From: Erythrophleum ivorense
Lineage: Eukaryota > Streptophyta > Magnoliopsida > Fabales > Fabaceae
NCBI GenBank assembly: GCA_026724425.1
Contig: JAIUCV010000345.1
Location: 62,001 to 126,000, forward strand
Direction: 5' to 3'
Length of the DNA: 64,000 bases
The notes below the pieces were generated by a model. It was not told the origin of the DNA, searched no databases, and worked only from the letters and a program-made list of their open reading frames with translations. Of the stretch, positions 11,521 through 23,285 are shown in pieces. A program made the position numbers and the translations under genes. The first letter of the stretch is position 1. Every line of letters starts with the position of its first letter.

Positions 11521-12560
11521 ATGTCAACAAGCAATGACAGTAGCAAAAGGAACAATCTGGCAATGACTACTACTCTAGTATCACCAAATATAGATGTGAC
11601 TTTCCCATACTACCTGCATCCCTTTAATAATTCAAGACAAGTGCTTGTCGATGAACTCCTCAATGAAGCCAACAATGGTGGATGGGCAGACGACATGAGA
11701 AACACATTGTGGGCTAAGAACAAAATAGATTTTGTTGATGGAAGCATTCTCAAGCCTACATCAGGATCATGTGAAGTAATGAACTAGATACATTGCAACG
11801 CCATGGTGAAAGGTTGGTTGAAAAGTGTAATCAGTAAGGAGATAAAAGGTAGTATGGCACATGTAGAGACAGTGAGAGATATGGATAGATATGGAAGAAA
11901 AGTTCAGTAGGGGATTGCACTAAGAGCATATCAAGTTCAAAGAACCATCTCGTTGTTGCACCAAGTTGGCATAAAAGGTACAGCCCATTACAATAAGCTT
12001 AAGAGCATTTAGTATGAGATGTAATTTATTACACCCATCCCACAGTGCACTTGTCATGGATGCACATGCGAAGGCTCCAAACTATACATTGCTATAAAAG
12101 AGCAAGAAACGCTTTACAATTTTCTTATGGGCCTTGATGACTCTTTTGACACTATTAAATGCAGATATTGAGGACTAAGTCAACATTGAGCCTTGGGAAT
12201 GCTTACCATATGGTGGTGGAGGATGAGCAGCAAAAGCTTATTTCTACAACAAGGAGGCCTAGCATGGAGGTTGCAACCTTTCAAACCCAACATCAAGTAA
12301 GAGATGAAGAAAAAGGGCATCGGCGCACTAGTAGGAAGGATAAACCAAAGTGTGGACATTGCAAGAAAGTGGGACACATAGAGGACCAATGCTTTGAAAT
12401 TATAGGATATCCACCTAGATGGCAGAAAAATGCAAAAGGGGTGCAACCAAAAGTAGCACAAGTCTCTAGTGAATCCATGATGCTGCCTAGATTGACAAAG
12501 TCACAGTATGCACAACTTCTAGCTTTCTTGAATAAAGAAAAGGAATCTCAAATAGAATAA
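11521..12560 (+). pseudogene. Gag region of copia element 1 (broken)
   Basis: The likely start ATG is at 11521. The first part (to the stop at 11785-11787) has the plant copia Gag N-terminal pattern, including PYYLHP, LVDELL and WAKNKIDFVDGS. After several stops the frame resumes near 12159 and contains a retroviral-type zinc knuckle CGHCKKVGHIEDQC (12351-12392), spaced CX2CX4HX4C as in nucleocapsids. Gag would form the virus-like particle; here it is interrupted and cannot be made whole. Confidence 0.88.
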
Positions 12561-12572
12561 CCAACTATAAAA

Positions 12573-15500
12573 ATGGTTGGTAAGATACAAACAGGCCATA
12601 CTTGGATAATTGATCCAAGGGCCACTAAACATATAGTTGGTGATCTAGAACTACTAATAGAGTTAAGTATAACATATGGGGGTCCTACAATTAAAATACC
12701 AAATGGTGATAGTACTATAGTGAAAGGCATGGGCACATCAAAGTTGCCTAATGATATAGAAATACATAATGTTTTGAATGTTCCAGAATTTCATTACAAC
12801 TTATTGTCTGTTAGCAAACTCACAAAAGAGTTCAATTGTACACTAACCTTCTCTCTAGAATTTTGTATAATGCAGGACTTACCTACGTGGACTTTGATTG
12901 GAGTGGGCCAACACCATGATGGTTTATATTACCTAGAGCCAAGGCACAAGAGATTGGTGGCTTTATCTGTGTGAATGCAAAATAACTTAAAGCTTTGACA
13001 TAGGTGTTTGGGACATGCTTCTAATGAGAAAATTTGTCAAGTAAAGAAATATCTCAATAATATTAAAATTGGTGAAATTGTTGTTTGTGATTCTTGTCAA
13101 GGGGCAAAGCACACTAGATTGCCTTTTTCTGTTAGTTCAATAAAATCTTCTTGTTGTTTTGAACTAATGAATTTTGACATATGGGGGGCTACAAAACACC
13201 ATCACACTCAAGAGCACATTATTTTCCCACCATTATCGATGATTTTAGTCAAGGAGTCTTGGTCTACCTAATGAAATATAAGTCACAAGTTAGTCAAACA
13301 TTCTACAACATGGTTGAACGACAATTTGTGTATAAGGTTAAACGGATTAGAACAAATAATAGCTTGGAGTTTAAGTCCAACTAGATGATGAATTACTATG
13401 AGAACCATGGAATACTATTAGAGACATTGCGTATTGACACTTCACAATAGAACGAGGTTGTACAAAGAAAGCATAGACACATGCTTGATATAGCTAGAGC
13501 CTTGAGATTTCAATCAAGCCTACCTATACAATTCTAGGGGGAATGTGTACTCACGGTTGTATCTCTAATAAATAGATTATCTTCTAAGGTCTTACATAAC
13601 CAACTCTATATGAGATTTTATACCAAAAGGAACCCATACGTGATCACTTAAGAGTCTTTGGAGTTTAACTTATGTCTATAATACTAACAAGCAAAAGGAC
13701 AAATTTTAAATAAGATGGAGAACTTGTATCTTTGTTGGATATCCTATGGTAGCAAGTAACACAGCAACCCTTGCAAGAAGTGACAAATGTAGGAACCAGC
13801 AACATAGATGCCCAGGGATATGCAAATCAAGAAAATCAAACACCAATGAATAGGTATGATGAGAAAAAATGATCAAGCATGGAGCAAGTTGAATCACAAC
13901 CATTCATCTCCAAAGAACAAACAGAGGAAGATATATGCAACTGAGAACAAAGACCATAAAAATAACCAAAGCACTTTATAAGATATGTCATTAAGCTGCC
14001 ACTCTTTGTTGCACCATCATGCAAAGCCCTACAATCAAATTTCTTGGTAAAGTATCCTCTCTCACACTTTATATCTTATGACAAATTCTTAAACTCATAT
14101 AAAGCTTTTCTTGCAACTGTCATTTCACATGATAAGCCTACATGCTTTTCCCAAGCGATAAAACATAAACATTGGCGTGAGGCAATAGCAGAAGAAATCA
14201 AGGCTCTTAAAGCCACAAGGACATGGATGCTAGAACCATTGCCACCAAGAAAGAAAGCTATCAATTCAAAATGAGTGTACAAAATTAAATACAAGCCAAA
14301 TGAAAAGCATTGACAAATATAAGGTACGGCTTGTGGCAAAAGGATTCACACAAGTAAAGGGCGTGGATTTTCATGAAACCTTAGCATTGGTAACAAAATT
14401 AGTGATAATGAGATACTTTCTTATTGAAGCTATAGTTCAACAATGGGAAATCCATTAACTCGATGTCAATAATGCATTCCTACATGGCGATTTAAATTGA
14501 GAAGTGTATATGAAGGTGCCACAAAGGTTTGACAATAAGGGGGAGAAGCGAGTCTACAAGTTGCACAAAACATTATACAACCTAAGACAAGCGTTTAGAA
14601 ATTGGCATCATAAGTTCACTACTCTTCTACTTGCCATGGGTTTTCATAAGTCAAAAGCATATTATTCATTATTTGTATATGAACACAATAACATCTTCGC
14701 TATAGCACTCATCTACATGGATGATGTGGTACTTACTAGAAACAATGCTTCCAAAATTAAAGAAGTTAAGGGCCACTTAGGAGGATAATTCCCAATCAAG
14801 GACTTAGGACCTTTAAAATATTTCTTGTGGATTGAGGTGGCATGTTTATCAGCCAACATCATCATTTGTCAACAAAAATATGCACTGGACATCTTGAAGG
14901 AAAGCAACATGGAAGGTTGCAAGCCATGCTCTACACCGATAATCTCAAACTCACTACTAAAGAGAATGGTGAGCCAGTGGATGCTGCTGCTCGATATAGT
15001 TGACTTGTTGGACTCTTACTCTATTTGACTATAACAAGGCCAGATATTAGTTATGCCATGCATATATTGAGTCAGTTTGTCCATGCCCTATAGCATTCCC
15101 ATATGGATGTGGCTATTTGTGTGTTGCATTACTTGAAAGGAGCACCAAGTCAAGACTCTTATTTCCATCCACAGGACCTTTGTTACTTAAAGCATATTAT
15201 GACTCAAATTAAGGTGGTTGTGCCATGACACAAAGGTCTATGACTTAGTATTTCATCACTTTGGGCAGTTCACCAATATCATGGCGAGCAAAGAAACAAT
15301 CTATTATGGCATGTTCATCAACAGAGGTGGCGTACTGTGTAATGGCAACCACAACAAGCGAGATTATTTGGTTACGATACTTGCTCAAGGGCTTATAAAC
15401 ACCCCGACTTCGGCCTTCTTTATTATTCTGTGACAATCAAGTTGCATTATACATTGCAACTAACCTAGTTTTTCATACAAAGCTCATCAAGATGGATTAC

Positions 15501-15657
15501 CACTTCATACACGAATATCTCATGTTAGGTGAAATCAAGCCAATGAAGATTGGGATAGTAAGACAGCTGGCAGACATATTCACTAAAGCCTTAGGTACAT
15601 CTAGATTCCTTTCATTTCTCAACAAGATGAGCATTACAAATCTTCATGCATCATCTT
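12573..15657 (+). pseudogene. Pol region of copia element 1 (protease-integrase-RT-RNase H, broken)
   Basis: Protease: WIIDPRATKHIV near 12603, where families usually have D-S-G-A, so the active-site triad is altered to D-P-R-A. Integrase zinc region: CLGHASNEKI (about 13005) and CDSCQGAKH (about 13086). Reverse transcriptase: WREAIAEEI (about 14173), LDVNNAFLHGDL (about 14457), and a YMDD catalytic box at 14714-14725 (YVDD is usual). RNase H/3' end: RPDISYAM (about 15040), and QLADIFTKALGT near the end. It is split by many stops and frame changes and is not functional. Confidence 0.92.
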
Positions 15658-15666
15658 GAGGGGGAG
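15658..15666 (+). other. Polypurine tract of copia element 1
   Basis: GAGGGGGAG just before the right LTR, the usual plus-strand primer position of copia elements. Confidence 0.85.
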
Positions 15667-15883
15667 TATAGGATAGTACAGTTACACATGAATAAGTGCT
15701 CACTTTGTTACAGGAGAGGGGAGTTAGTTGTTGATACTAAGGTTAGCCAATTAGCTGTAGAAGATAAAGCATATATATTTAAAAGGTTAGACTTTAGGGA
15801 TTGAGATACAAATTGCAGCATACACATGTATATATGTAATCATGCATTGAATGAAAGGGCATCTCTCTGCTTCATCATTTCCA
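15667..15883 (+). repeat. Right (3') LTR of copia element 1
   Basis: Partner of 11236-11453; begins TATAGGATAGT after the polypurine tract and ends ...TTTCCA. Confidence 0.92.
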
Positions 15884-17594
15884 GTTCATGATGCATAGCA
15901 TATAAATTAAAAATTAAAGACCAATTTAGCATTTAAAAAAAAACCTTAAAGGGCTAATCGAAACCATAAATAAATGTAAGGGATCATATACTAAATTAAC
16001 CAAAAAAAAGAAAATGCTACATATACACAAAAATGACTTTATGTATACCGAAAAAGATACTATGTCCAATAGGGTTAGGAACATTATATTGTTCTAAAGA
16101 ATGGAATCATGCATAATATAATCATGGAGGTAGTTTCATGCATGTTTGTTCGTATTATGAAACAACCAGTATATAAATTACCTTTCGATACTCCAAAAGA
16201 ACACATTTCCTGAATTTTATGTATTAACAATTTTATATTATTTAATGTCACTTTATTTTCTGTTTCCTTTTCCCTTGTAGTTGCAATATTTGCTTTTTAA
16301 AAAAATAATAATAAAAATCAAAACCAGAGGCATTCAAATCCCTCCAATATGATGATTGGAGGGGATCTTGTTAAAGCTGAAAACGACCTCTCTCTCTCTC
16401 TTTTTTAAGATTTAAATCTCAAATGATAAGTATACAGAAAAAGTAATAATTAAAAGATAAAAATTGTAATTATAAGTAAAAATTATATTTAAAAAATTTT
16501 AATTGTATAACACAGTTAAAAAATTTTTAGTATAGTTTTTATTCACAATTATATTTTTTGACATTATAATTATATTTTTAATCTTCAAAACTTATTATTT
16601 AAAATCTAAATCTAATATATATATATATATATGTTGATACAAGCTTCAGGCGTCATGAGGGGATCCAAATCTCGCCTAGAGCCTGAGATTTCAATTGCAG
16701 GGGGACCCCCCACCTAGTGTAATCTTAAAAAAGGTTGCACAATTTGAAGATCCACTTTTTGTGAACCTCGTGCGCTTAAAGAATTATATCCAGAATTGAC
16801 TATACTTGCACTCACGTCGTCATAGTTGACCACACCCTAATAATTATATCCATCAGTTGTTCAAGTGTTTTCTTCAATTCTTACATCAAATTGGAAGCCA
16901 TCTCCATCCTAGTAAAGGAGTAGCTGTAACTAGCAAGCTCAAAATCGATCTTAAAATGATTAAACTAAACTAATTAAAATGTCCAAAAATCAATTTAGTT
17001 CAAGTATCTTCAAATAAAACCCGAGTGGTTTTGGTTCATTTTCATTTTGAGAATGAACTAATTTGAATTAAACTGAAATCGATTAATATTATACGTATTT
17101 TTATAATTTATAATTCTATATATCTAAATTTATAAATCATTTTTTATTTTTATTCATTAAACATTAATTTATAGATTAACAAATTAAAATTTTATGTTTT
17201 AATTTATAAAGATCATATAAATTGTTTGTAAAAAGAAGCTTTAGTTCATGATAATTTAAACTAATTGGACCTTTAAAAAAAATCAAAGTTGACAATCAAA
17301 TCAAACGTAATGAATTGTCAATTGTTCATCTTTGTTTGGTTGAATCATTTAAAAAATATATAAAATAGATCCTTTGTTCTTTTTTTTAATGATAAATCAA
17401 TTGATTAAATTTGATCTGATTGAGATTCTAATCTAATCGAGTTGAATCATGAACACCCTAAAGAATAGGCTTTTGTTTTTTTAATCTCTTGGATTGTTTC
17501 AACATCATGATTTAGTTAGTACCAATTGGATTTTTTACTGTTCCTCTTAGAGCAACACAAAAGAGGAGCAAATCTAAATTGTCCATATTTGATA
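15884..17594. other. AT-rich intergenic DNA with a weak foldback
   Basis: 16440-16590 can fold on itself (AAAGATAAAAATTGTAATTAT against ATAATTATATTTTTAATCTT). 16640-16930 is somewhat richer in G+C but has no frame I recognise. A short AT microsatellite lies at about 16616-16632. Confidence 0.5.
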
Positions 17595-17812
17595 TGGATT
17601 GCTTAAATTTTAATTTTAAATTTTTTATTCTTCATTATTTATTTTTATGCTAATATTTTTATTTTAAAAAAAATTAAAAAGAAGACAATCTTTTAACTTT
17701 TATTAAATAGATAATCTATCTATCTAATAGAAATTAAAAGACTATCTTTTTTCAAAATAAAAAAAATATTATAATAAAAAAATAAAAAATAAAAATCTGA
17801 ACTATCCAATCC
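17595..17812. mobile_element. Foldback MITE-like element (family B relative)
   Basis: GGATTGCTTAAATTTTAATT at the left pairs with ATCTGAACTATCCAATCC at the right end. The middle holds a hairpin around AGATAATCTATCTATCT with flanking AAGA/TCTT arms. Its internal A/T blocks resemble the element at 8701-8984. Confidence 0.6.
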
Positions 17813-18503
17813 TACTCTTCTTATACCGACAAAGAATTCAAATCATTGTTTATAGGGCTCACCTTTGTGGGTATTCCAAGGCCAATTTTTGCTCACACAT
17901 TAAATCACTTTAATATTCTTTGCATGTTTTTTGTTAGGGTCATCATCAAGAAGGCTAATAAATTAATAAGTAGGCTTGATTAATAGGTCCGGTTTTGTAA
18001 AATTTGGCATGAGATCTTTATTAAACAAACCAAATATTCTTGAGGCCTAAGGCAAACGGGAAAAATGAAAATAATATTAAATTAAAAAATATTAAATCAA
18101 ATCCAAAAGTCCATAATTTATATGCATCGTTAGACACAAAACATGCTAAAATATAAACTATTCATATTGAAATGAATTAATCAATAAAATTAATCTTATC
18201 TTGATTTAATGAGGACAGTCAAGGTGAGGTTTTATAATTTTGTTTTATTAAAGCCCAAACCCATCCTGAACAAAAATCAGGCCCAATTCTTAAAATATCG
18301 AAATTATTGGGTCCAGCTTTAGCCTCAAATTTCAAACAAAAAAAAATTCTTTAGACTCGAATCCAATGTAAGGTATGTTTTTTATTTTTTGGAGAAGCAA
18401 GTCATTTGACCTATCATTACTAGAATAATATTTTTCTTATAATGATATTATCATCTCTTTTTTGTCAATATGGTATTATCATATTAGGCCCAATTCTAAA
18501 AGC

Positions 18504-18504
<1 letters not shown>
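17813..18504. other. Intergenic, nothing recognised
   Basis: AT-rich; no coding frame, inverted repeat or family match seen. Confidence 0.5.

Positions 18505-18564
<60 letters not shown>
18505..18564. repeat. (AG)30 microsatellite
   Basis: Sixty bases of uninterrupted AG, the longest perfect dinucleotide run in the window. Confidence 0.99.
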
Positions 18565-18567
<3 letters not shown>

Positions 18568-18977
18568 AAGTGTGCCAATTCACTTGTGGCTTGGATCTAG
18601 AGGCACAAATTCAGAGGCCTGGAGATCAAAGTGAGGGAATCAAAATGATAACTCCTGTTCACTAAAAGCGAAGTGATTTTCTTTTTCTTTCGTTCTTCAA
18701 GCTTTCCTTGCATTGGAGACCATAAAATTTGCAGCCACTGTTGGTTGAAAGTGCAAAAATTAAACTGAACAAAAAGAGAGAATAGAAAAATTAAAATGAT
18801 GAAGCAATTGAAAATTAAAAAAGGTAAAGGTGGAAACTTGCTTCTGTGACATCGTTGTCAGAGCTCAGAGGACGGAGTGTCATCTGTGCTAGGCTTCGAA
18901 AATTTTTGCCTCCCCTTTGGTCGCCAGCATCCTCCACTATGGAGTTGAGAATGGAAAGAAAATTTCTATTTATGTAT

Positions 18978-19334
18978 GTTTGGTTGTTAGAATAAAATTT
19001 TCATTCCAATCATTTGTTGGGAATGACCATTCTATAATATTTTTTATAAAATGTTTCATTTGTAGGAATGGTACGGGGAAGCATTGCTTTGCCCCTTCAT
19101 AACATACATTCCATGATATATATATATATAGTAAGGTATTATAGTCTTTTTCTTTATCATTTTTTTCTATTTTTATATTATTTTAATCCAATCAAATATA
19201 AAAGTAAAATAATCTCATTTCTTTCTATATCATACGAAATAAAATTATGAGTTACTAGATTCTTTTCTATCAAAATTTATTCTTATTTTAATTCTCATTT
19301 TTATTGCCACTAAAATTATTCCATATTCCAAACA
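18978..19334. mobile_element. MITE with TGTTTGG...CCAAACA termini
   Basis: TGTTTGGTTGTTAGAATAAA at 18978-18997 is an imperfect inverse of the right end (TAAAATTATTCCATATTCCAAACA). The 357-bp length and TGTTTGG-type ends resemble common plant MITEs of the hAT or PIF type; the class is inference. Short frames inside it are not genes. Confidence 0.65.
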
Positions 19335-19441
19335 TTGCAGTAATTATAAGAAAGAAAGTGTGGTCTTGTCTGTGTTGCTTGTTTTTTGCCAATGATTTTT
19401 TTTTCTCGCTAGTTGAATCGGGTTGGTATAGGTTTTAAATA

Positions 19442-19611
19442 AGGAGAATTATAGTTAAGAATTCAAAATTAAAAAAAATTATTTTGAATAATTTATTACC
19501 ATTATATTTAAAAAAATTTTATTTAAAATTAATGATAATTTATCCTAAAATAATAATAATAGACCCTTCAAAATAATTTTTTTAACTCTAAATTCTCAAC
19601 TATAATTTTTC
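19442..19611. mobile_element. Foldback MITE-like element
   Basis: GAATTATAGTTAAGAATTCA (about 19444) is the near inverse of AATTCTCAACTATAATTTTT (about 19589-19608), and the arms continue inward (AAAAAAATTATTTTGAA against TTCAAAATAATTTTTTT). It lies about 1 kb downstream of the permease pseudogene. Confidence 0.8.
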
Positions 19612-20636
19612 CTTTTATATACCCAGCATAACCACTCCAATTTTTCTTTAGGTAAGGATCTTCTCAATTTATTGTTTTATCAATTTTCTATCAATTAGAA
19701 GAAAAAAAGAAAGAACAAGAAAGAAAGTGGAAGGTGGTGGGACTTATTGAGTGAATTGAGACAATCTCTCCTCACATACTCTCTCTCTCTCTCTCGATGA
19801 AATACCATTGAGTCATGGGATGACATTATTTTGATTGATATGTTACAGTATTAAAAAAATAATAAAAATTTCAAATTTTCATGAATGTTAATTTTATTTT
19901 TATAAAATATTATTTATATTATTTTATGAAAATTTTTAACTTTTATCAATTTTAGTATTAAAATGAAAATCTCAATAAACCACAATATCTAATATATTAA
20001 TATTAAGATATCAAAAAATATGAAATAACAACGTACGAATTGGCTTCAGAATGAATACATGCTTTACTCGTGCTTTTTATGTTCAAAGAAATTTCGTGGG
20101 GAACAATGTATAATAATAAAATCAATTATAAATATTTATTAAACAATTTAAGCTTTTATGATAAAGTATCATTGACAAAAAATACTATATTAGCTTTTAC
20201 AATTAGAATTGTATGATATTTTTATAAACTTACACTTTTATATTAAATAAAATCTTAAATAATTATACGTTTTATACCGAAGATACTAACATTCAAGATA
20301 ATCAATATATCAAATGAGTTCTAAATTGAAAAAAATAATAATAAATGTATGCTCTAGCACTTCCATGGAGAATAATACTATCATAATACCTATCACATAA
20401 AATCGAAAGACAACTGCCATGCATAATTTGCTAATTCTAACCTCAACAATGACTGAAAAAAGAAAAAAAGAAACTCATCAAAAAAAATTTTAAAAGATAA
20501 ATTAGTGTACTTATTAAGTTTATTTATTTTTATCTTTCAAAAATTAAAAATAATAAACTTAATTATTTAAAAAATAATTTTTTTTAGGCATTAATACTGT
20601 AATCAAAAGAATTTGTTAATTTTGAAAAGAACTTAC
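19612..20636. other. AT-rich DNA where the missing permease exons would be
   Basis: This is where exons 3 onward of the truncated permease copy would lie if they existed (minus strand, downstream of 20637). I find no FNIIGQ-type microexon and no later permease motifs. A CT run sits at about 19780-19795. Confidence 0.6.
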
Positions 20637-21109
20637 CAGCCATGGGCCAAGAAGCAAGATGGCCCCAGTGGCTACGCCACAACCTCGCGCTCCAGAAGTA
20701 GAGGCCCCTAGAAGTCGGAAACGCAGAACAAATCACAGCCATCGTTGGAGCCAACGTCATCGTCATAGCTCCCACGATCAGCCATCCGTACACCATCGTC
20801 ACCGGACCACCGTACCTCAGCCCCATTTCGTACAACGTCGCCAACCCGGTCAGTATCGATATGATCGAAAACGCCATCTAGAAGTTCGCCACCGCCCTGC
20901 ATAACGCAATCCATCAGAATGGAAAGAACTTCTGTCTGTTCTTTCATTTTGCCGTGTTTTCCCGGGAAGCAAACAGACATTGAATAGAAGAGAAGAGAAG
21001 AGAATTGCGGTTTGACGTACGACAGGCTGCGGCTAAGCTCTTGCTTGTAACCCAGTTGCTTCAGTCGTAGGTCATCAGGATTATTCGCCACGGCGTAGCC
21101 GTCTCCGAT
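20637..21109 (-). pseudogene. Truncated pseudogene of a second BAT1-family amino-acid permease
   Basis: Only the first two exons are present: exon 1 at 21109-21021 and exon 2 at 20896-20637, with consensus-like splice borders (donor at 21020, acceptor at 20897, donor at 20636). Exon 1 encodes NNPDDLRLKQLGYKQEL; exon 2 holds GGPVTMVYGW and GLYFWSARL, matching the same exons of the intact gene at 5567-5069. Three lesions: the codon where the start should be (21109-21107) reads ATC and no in-frame ATG lies upstream before a TAA; an in-frame TAG follows the NF pair early in exon 2; and exon 2 is 260 nt against 261 nt in the intact gene, a net 1-nt deletion near its 3' end. Exons 3-8 are absent. 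The sequence differs enough from BAT1 here to suggest an older paralogue rather than a recent local copy. Confidence 0.9.
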
Positions 21110-22544
21110 ACCGACGGCGGCGAGAGGGAATTAGGAACCTTCTTCATCTTCCAAATTACAATTCCCTTTTGCAGGGATTTTTGTTGGGTTTTGAAGCTTT
21201 TGTATCTTAAACAAATGAATGAATCGCTTGAACTAACAGTCAACGGCTCTGGTGTGAAGCGAGATATTGCATTGAAATTATATTATCCATAAACTGTGAT
21301 AAGTATAATTTTATTTTGGAATTATGTGCCTTTTGCTTCTTCGTCTTTTTCTCTTTTTCTTTTGCTTGTTTTTTTCTCTTTCTTCCTTACACCAGACCCA
21401 CCCTAGTTATAAAATATGTTTTGTCAGAAGACACTGAAATATTGTTAATTTTTTTTTAAGAAAAATATTATTAACTTTCCGATTCATACTCATTACAATA
21501 AATATATAGAAGTAATACATTATTCCATTTATTAGTAGTTAATATATGAGTCACACTTAAAATAAAACTTTGAAGTTCCGTACACAATTCTAGGTTTGTT
21601 GGCGTGGGATTTAATATGATTTTAAATATTTCACTTTTACGAATTAGAACTATATAATATTATTTTTATAAACAAAACCACATTATATTATATCATGCAA
21701 TGAAAAATAATTAAATTTATCTTAGCCTCAAGTTTTAATTTCAAAAATTATTTAAATAATTCGCTTCCACAAACTAAAATTGTGTAAAACTGCTTTTATA
21801 AACCAAATGAAATTATTTTATAGAATTAGGCATTTTGTATGATGCACTTAGTGTATCAATAAAATTAACAATGTCTTCTCATTATATCGATGTTGTTTTA
21901 TCAAAGTGCTTGTAATTACGAATTGTTATCATTAATAGTTAAGTAATAGTATATTAGTAAAACGTAACCAACACATTACAAAATCCTTATAAACATAATA
22001 AAGTAATGTTAATAATTGTATCAATGTATTTAATTTCTATAAAAGAAACTATTTGTATAATAAAAGAATTAAAACTCACATGATACTAAATATAAGTTTT
22101 TTAATGCTAATGTAGTTAAATATTTTAGGTCGAATCACTACATACCTCCCATTCAACAAGCAAAAATAAGCAGAAACAAATAATTTAATTGATTCAATTC
22201 AAAGTGTTTAATCTGGTTTATTGAACATGGCTGCATTGAAATCAGTATCCATGCATGAAGGCATGATGAGTTAGTTGTAAGGTAGACCAATGGCCGTTTC
22301 GGCCAAGTATCGCCACAAGAGCCGGAGACCCACCAGAACCACCAAGCAGTGTAGTAGTACTCGCTGGTGTTATACGCTATAAATGGCATGCTTCCCCCAA
22401 ATAATAACTCTACTACATTTTAGGTTCACTTTAAGAAAGTTGCCTTCATCAAATCAATACAACTACATTAAAAATTGGTCTTAAATTTAGTGGCTTGTAT
22501 CCATAGGGAAGTTTCCAGTTGTGTAGCTTAGGATGAGTAGATAG
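21110..22544. other. Intergenic, upstream of the permease pseudogene
   Basis: 21110-21240 is relatively GC-rich and is probably the old 5' leader of the pseudogene. Another GC-richer patch at about 22250-22390 has an open minus-strand frame, but I recognise no family. The rest is AT-rich. Confidence 0.5.
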
Positions 22545-22998
22545 TGCTAGAATATTATTTTAAATTTGAATAATATATTGGAATATTTTAAATTTAAGAT
22601 AAATTAAGATATTTTATATTTTGTTAGTGTATTGGGATATTTTAAATAAAGTTGAATTAGGATATTCTATATCTTTTTATATTTTAAATTCAAAATATAT
22701 TCTGATAAGTGGTCTTAATTTTGAAAGTTAGTTTTACTAGATAAATTTCAAGAAGTTGATATATTTGTTTTATATATTGACCCCTCTTAATGGAAAAGTA
22801 ATCAACACAATCATATGAAATTTAAGAGTTTTTAGCAAGGAATGATTTCCCCTATTAAGAGACCATCACTCTAATCACTAAATTTGCTAAAAAACTACCT
22901 TTAATTAATGACCTTTTTTCTTATTGTTTGTGATGTCTTAATTGCAAATCCTAAAAGTCCAATATGGTAAGAAGACTTCTACACACATACAAAAATTG
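22545..22998 (+). repeat. Left LTR of copia element 2
   Basis: Begins TGCTAGAATATTATTTT and matches 30072 onward through TTTGAATAATATATTGGAA, AAATAAAGTTGAATTAG, CTTTTTATATTTTAAAT, AATTGCAAATCCTAAAAG. The right boundary is where similarity fades. Confidence 0.9.
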
Positions 22999-23285
22999 GC
23001 ATAGCTAGAGGTACTATTATCTTATTGCTTCTTTCACTCATTTTTGTAATTTCATAAGTATGCCTATTTGATAGACCTACATGTGATATCATAACTTAAC
23101 TCTAGTTACCATTGCCTGTTATATATTGAAAAAAAAAAAAATTGGAAATTAGGTTTTTCTTATTGGAATGCAATTAATTAATTCCAATTGTATAAATTGC
23201 ATTTTTGGGTCATATGAAAGTTTGACTACCTCAATAGTATAGGCCATTATTGATTTCTTATAAACACATATAAGGAAAAGTGAAT

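Larger units (their letters stand above)
11236..15883 (+). mobile_element. Ty1/copia LTR retrotransposon, degenerate (element 1)
   Basis: About 4.65 kb with two similar terminal repeats, a primer binding site after the left LTR, gag and pol remnants in the copia order (gag, protease, integrase, reverse transcriptase, RNase H), and a polypurine tract before the right LTR. Many in-frame stops and frameshifts make it non-functional. The LTRs differ at roughly 15% of sites by eye, indicating an old insertion. I could not see a convincing target-site duplication. Its plus orientation is opposite to the neighbouring genes. Confidence 0.95.

Noticed and set aside
20659..20904. Plus-strand open frame rich in H and R
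   Set aside because: It is the antisense of exon 2 of the permease pseudogene; the minus strand shows the real similarity.
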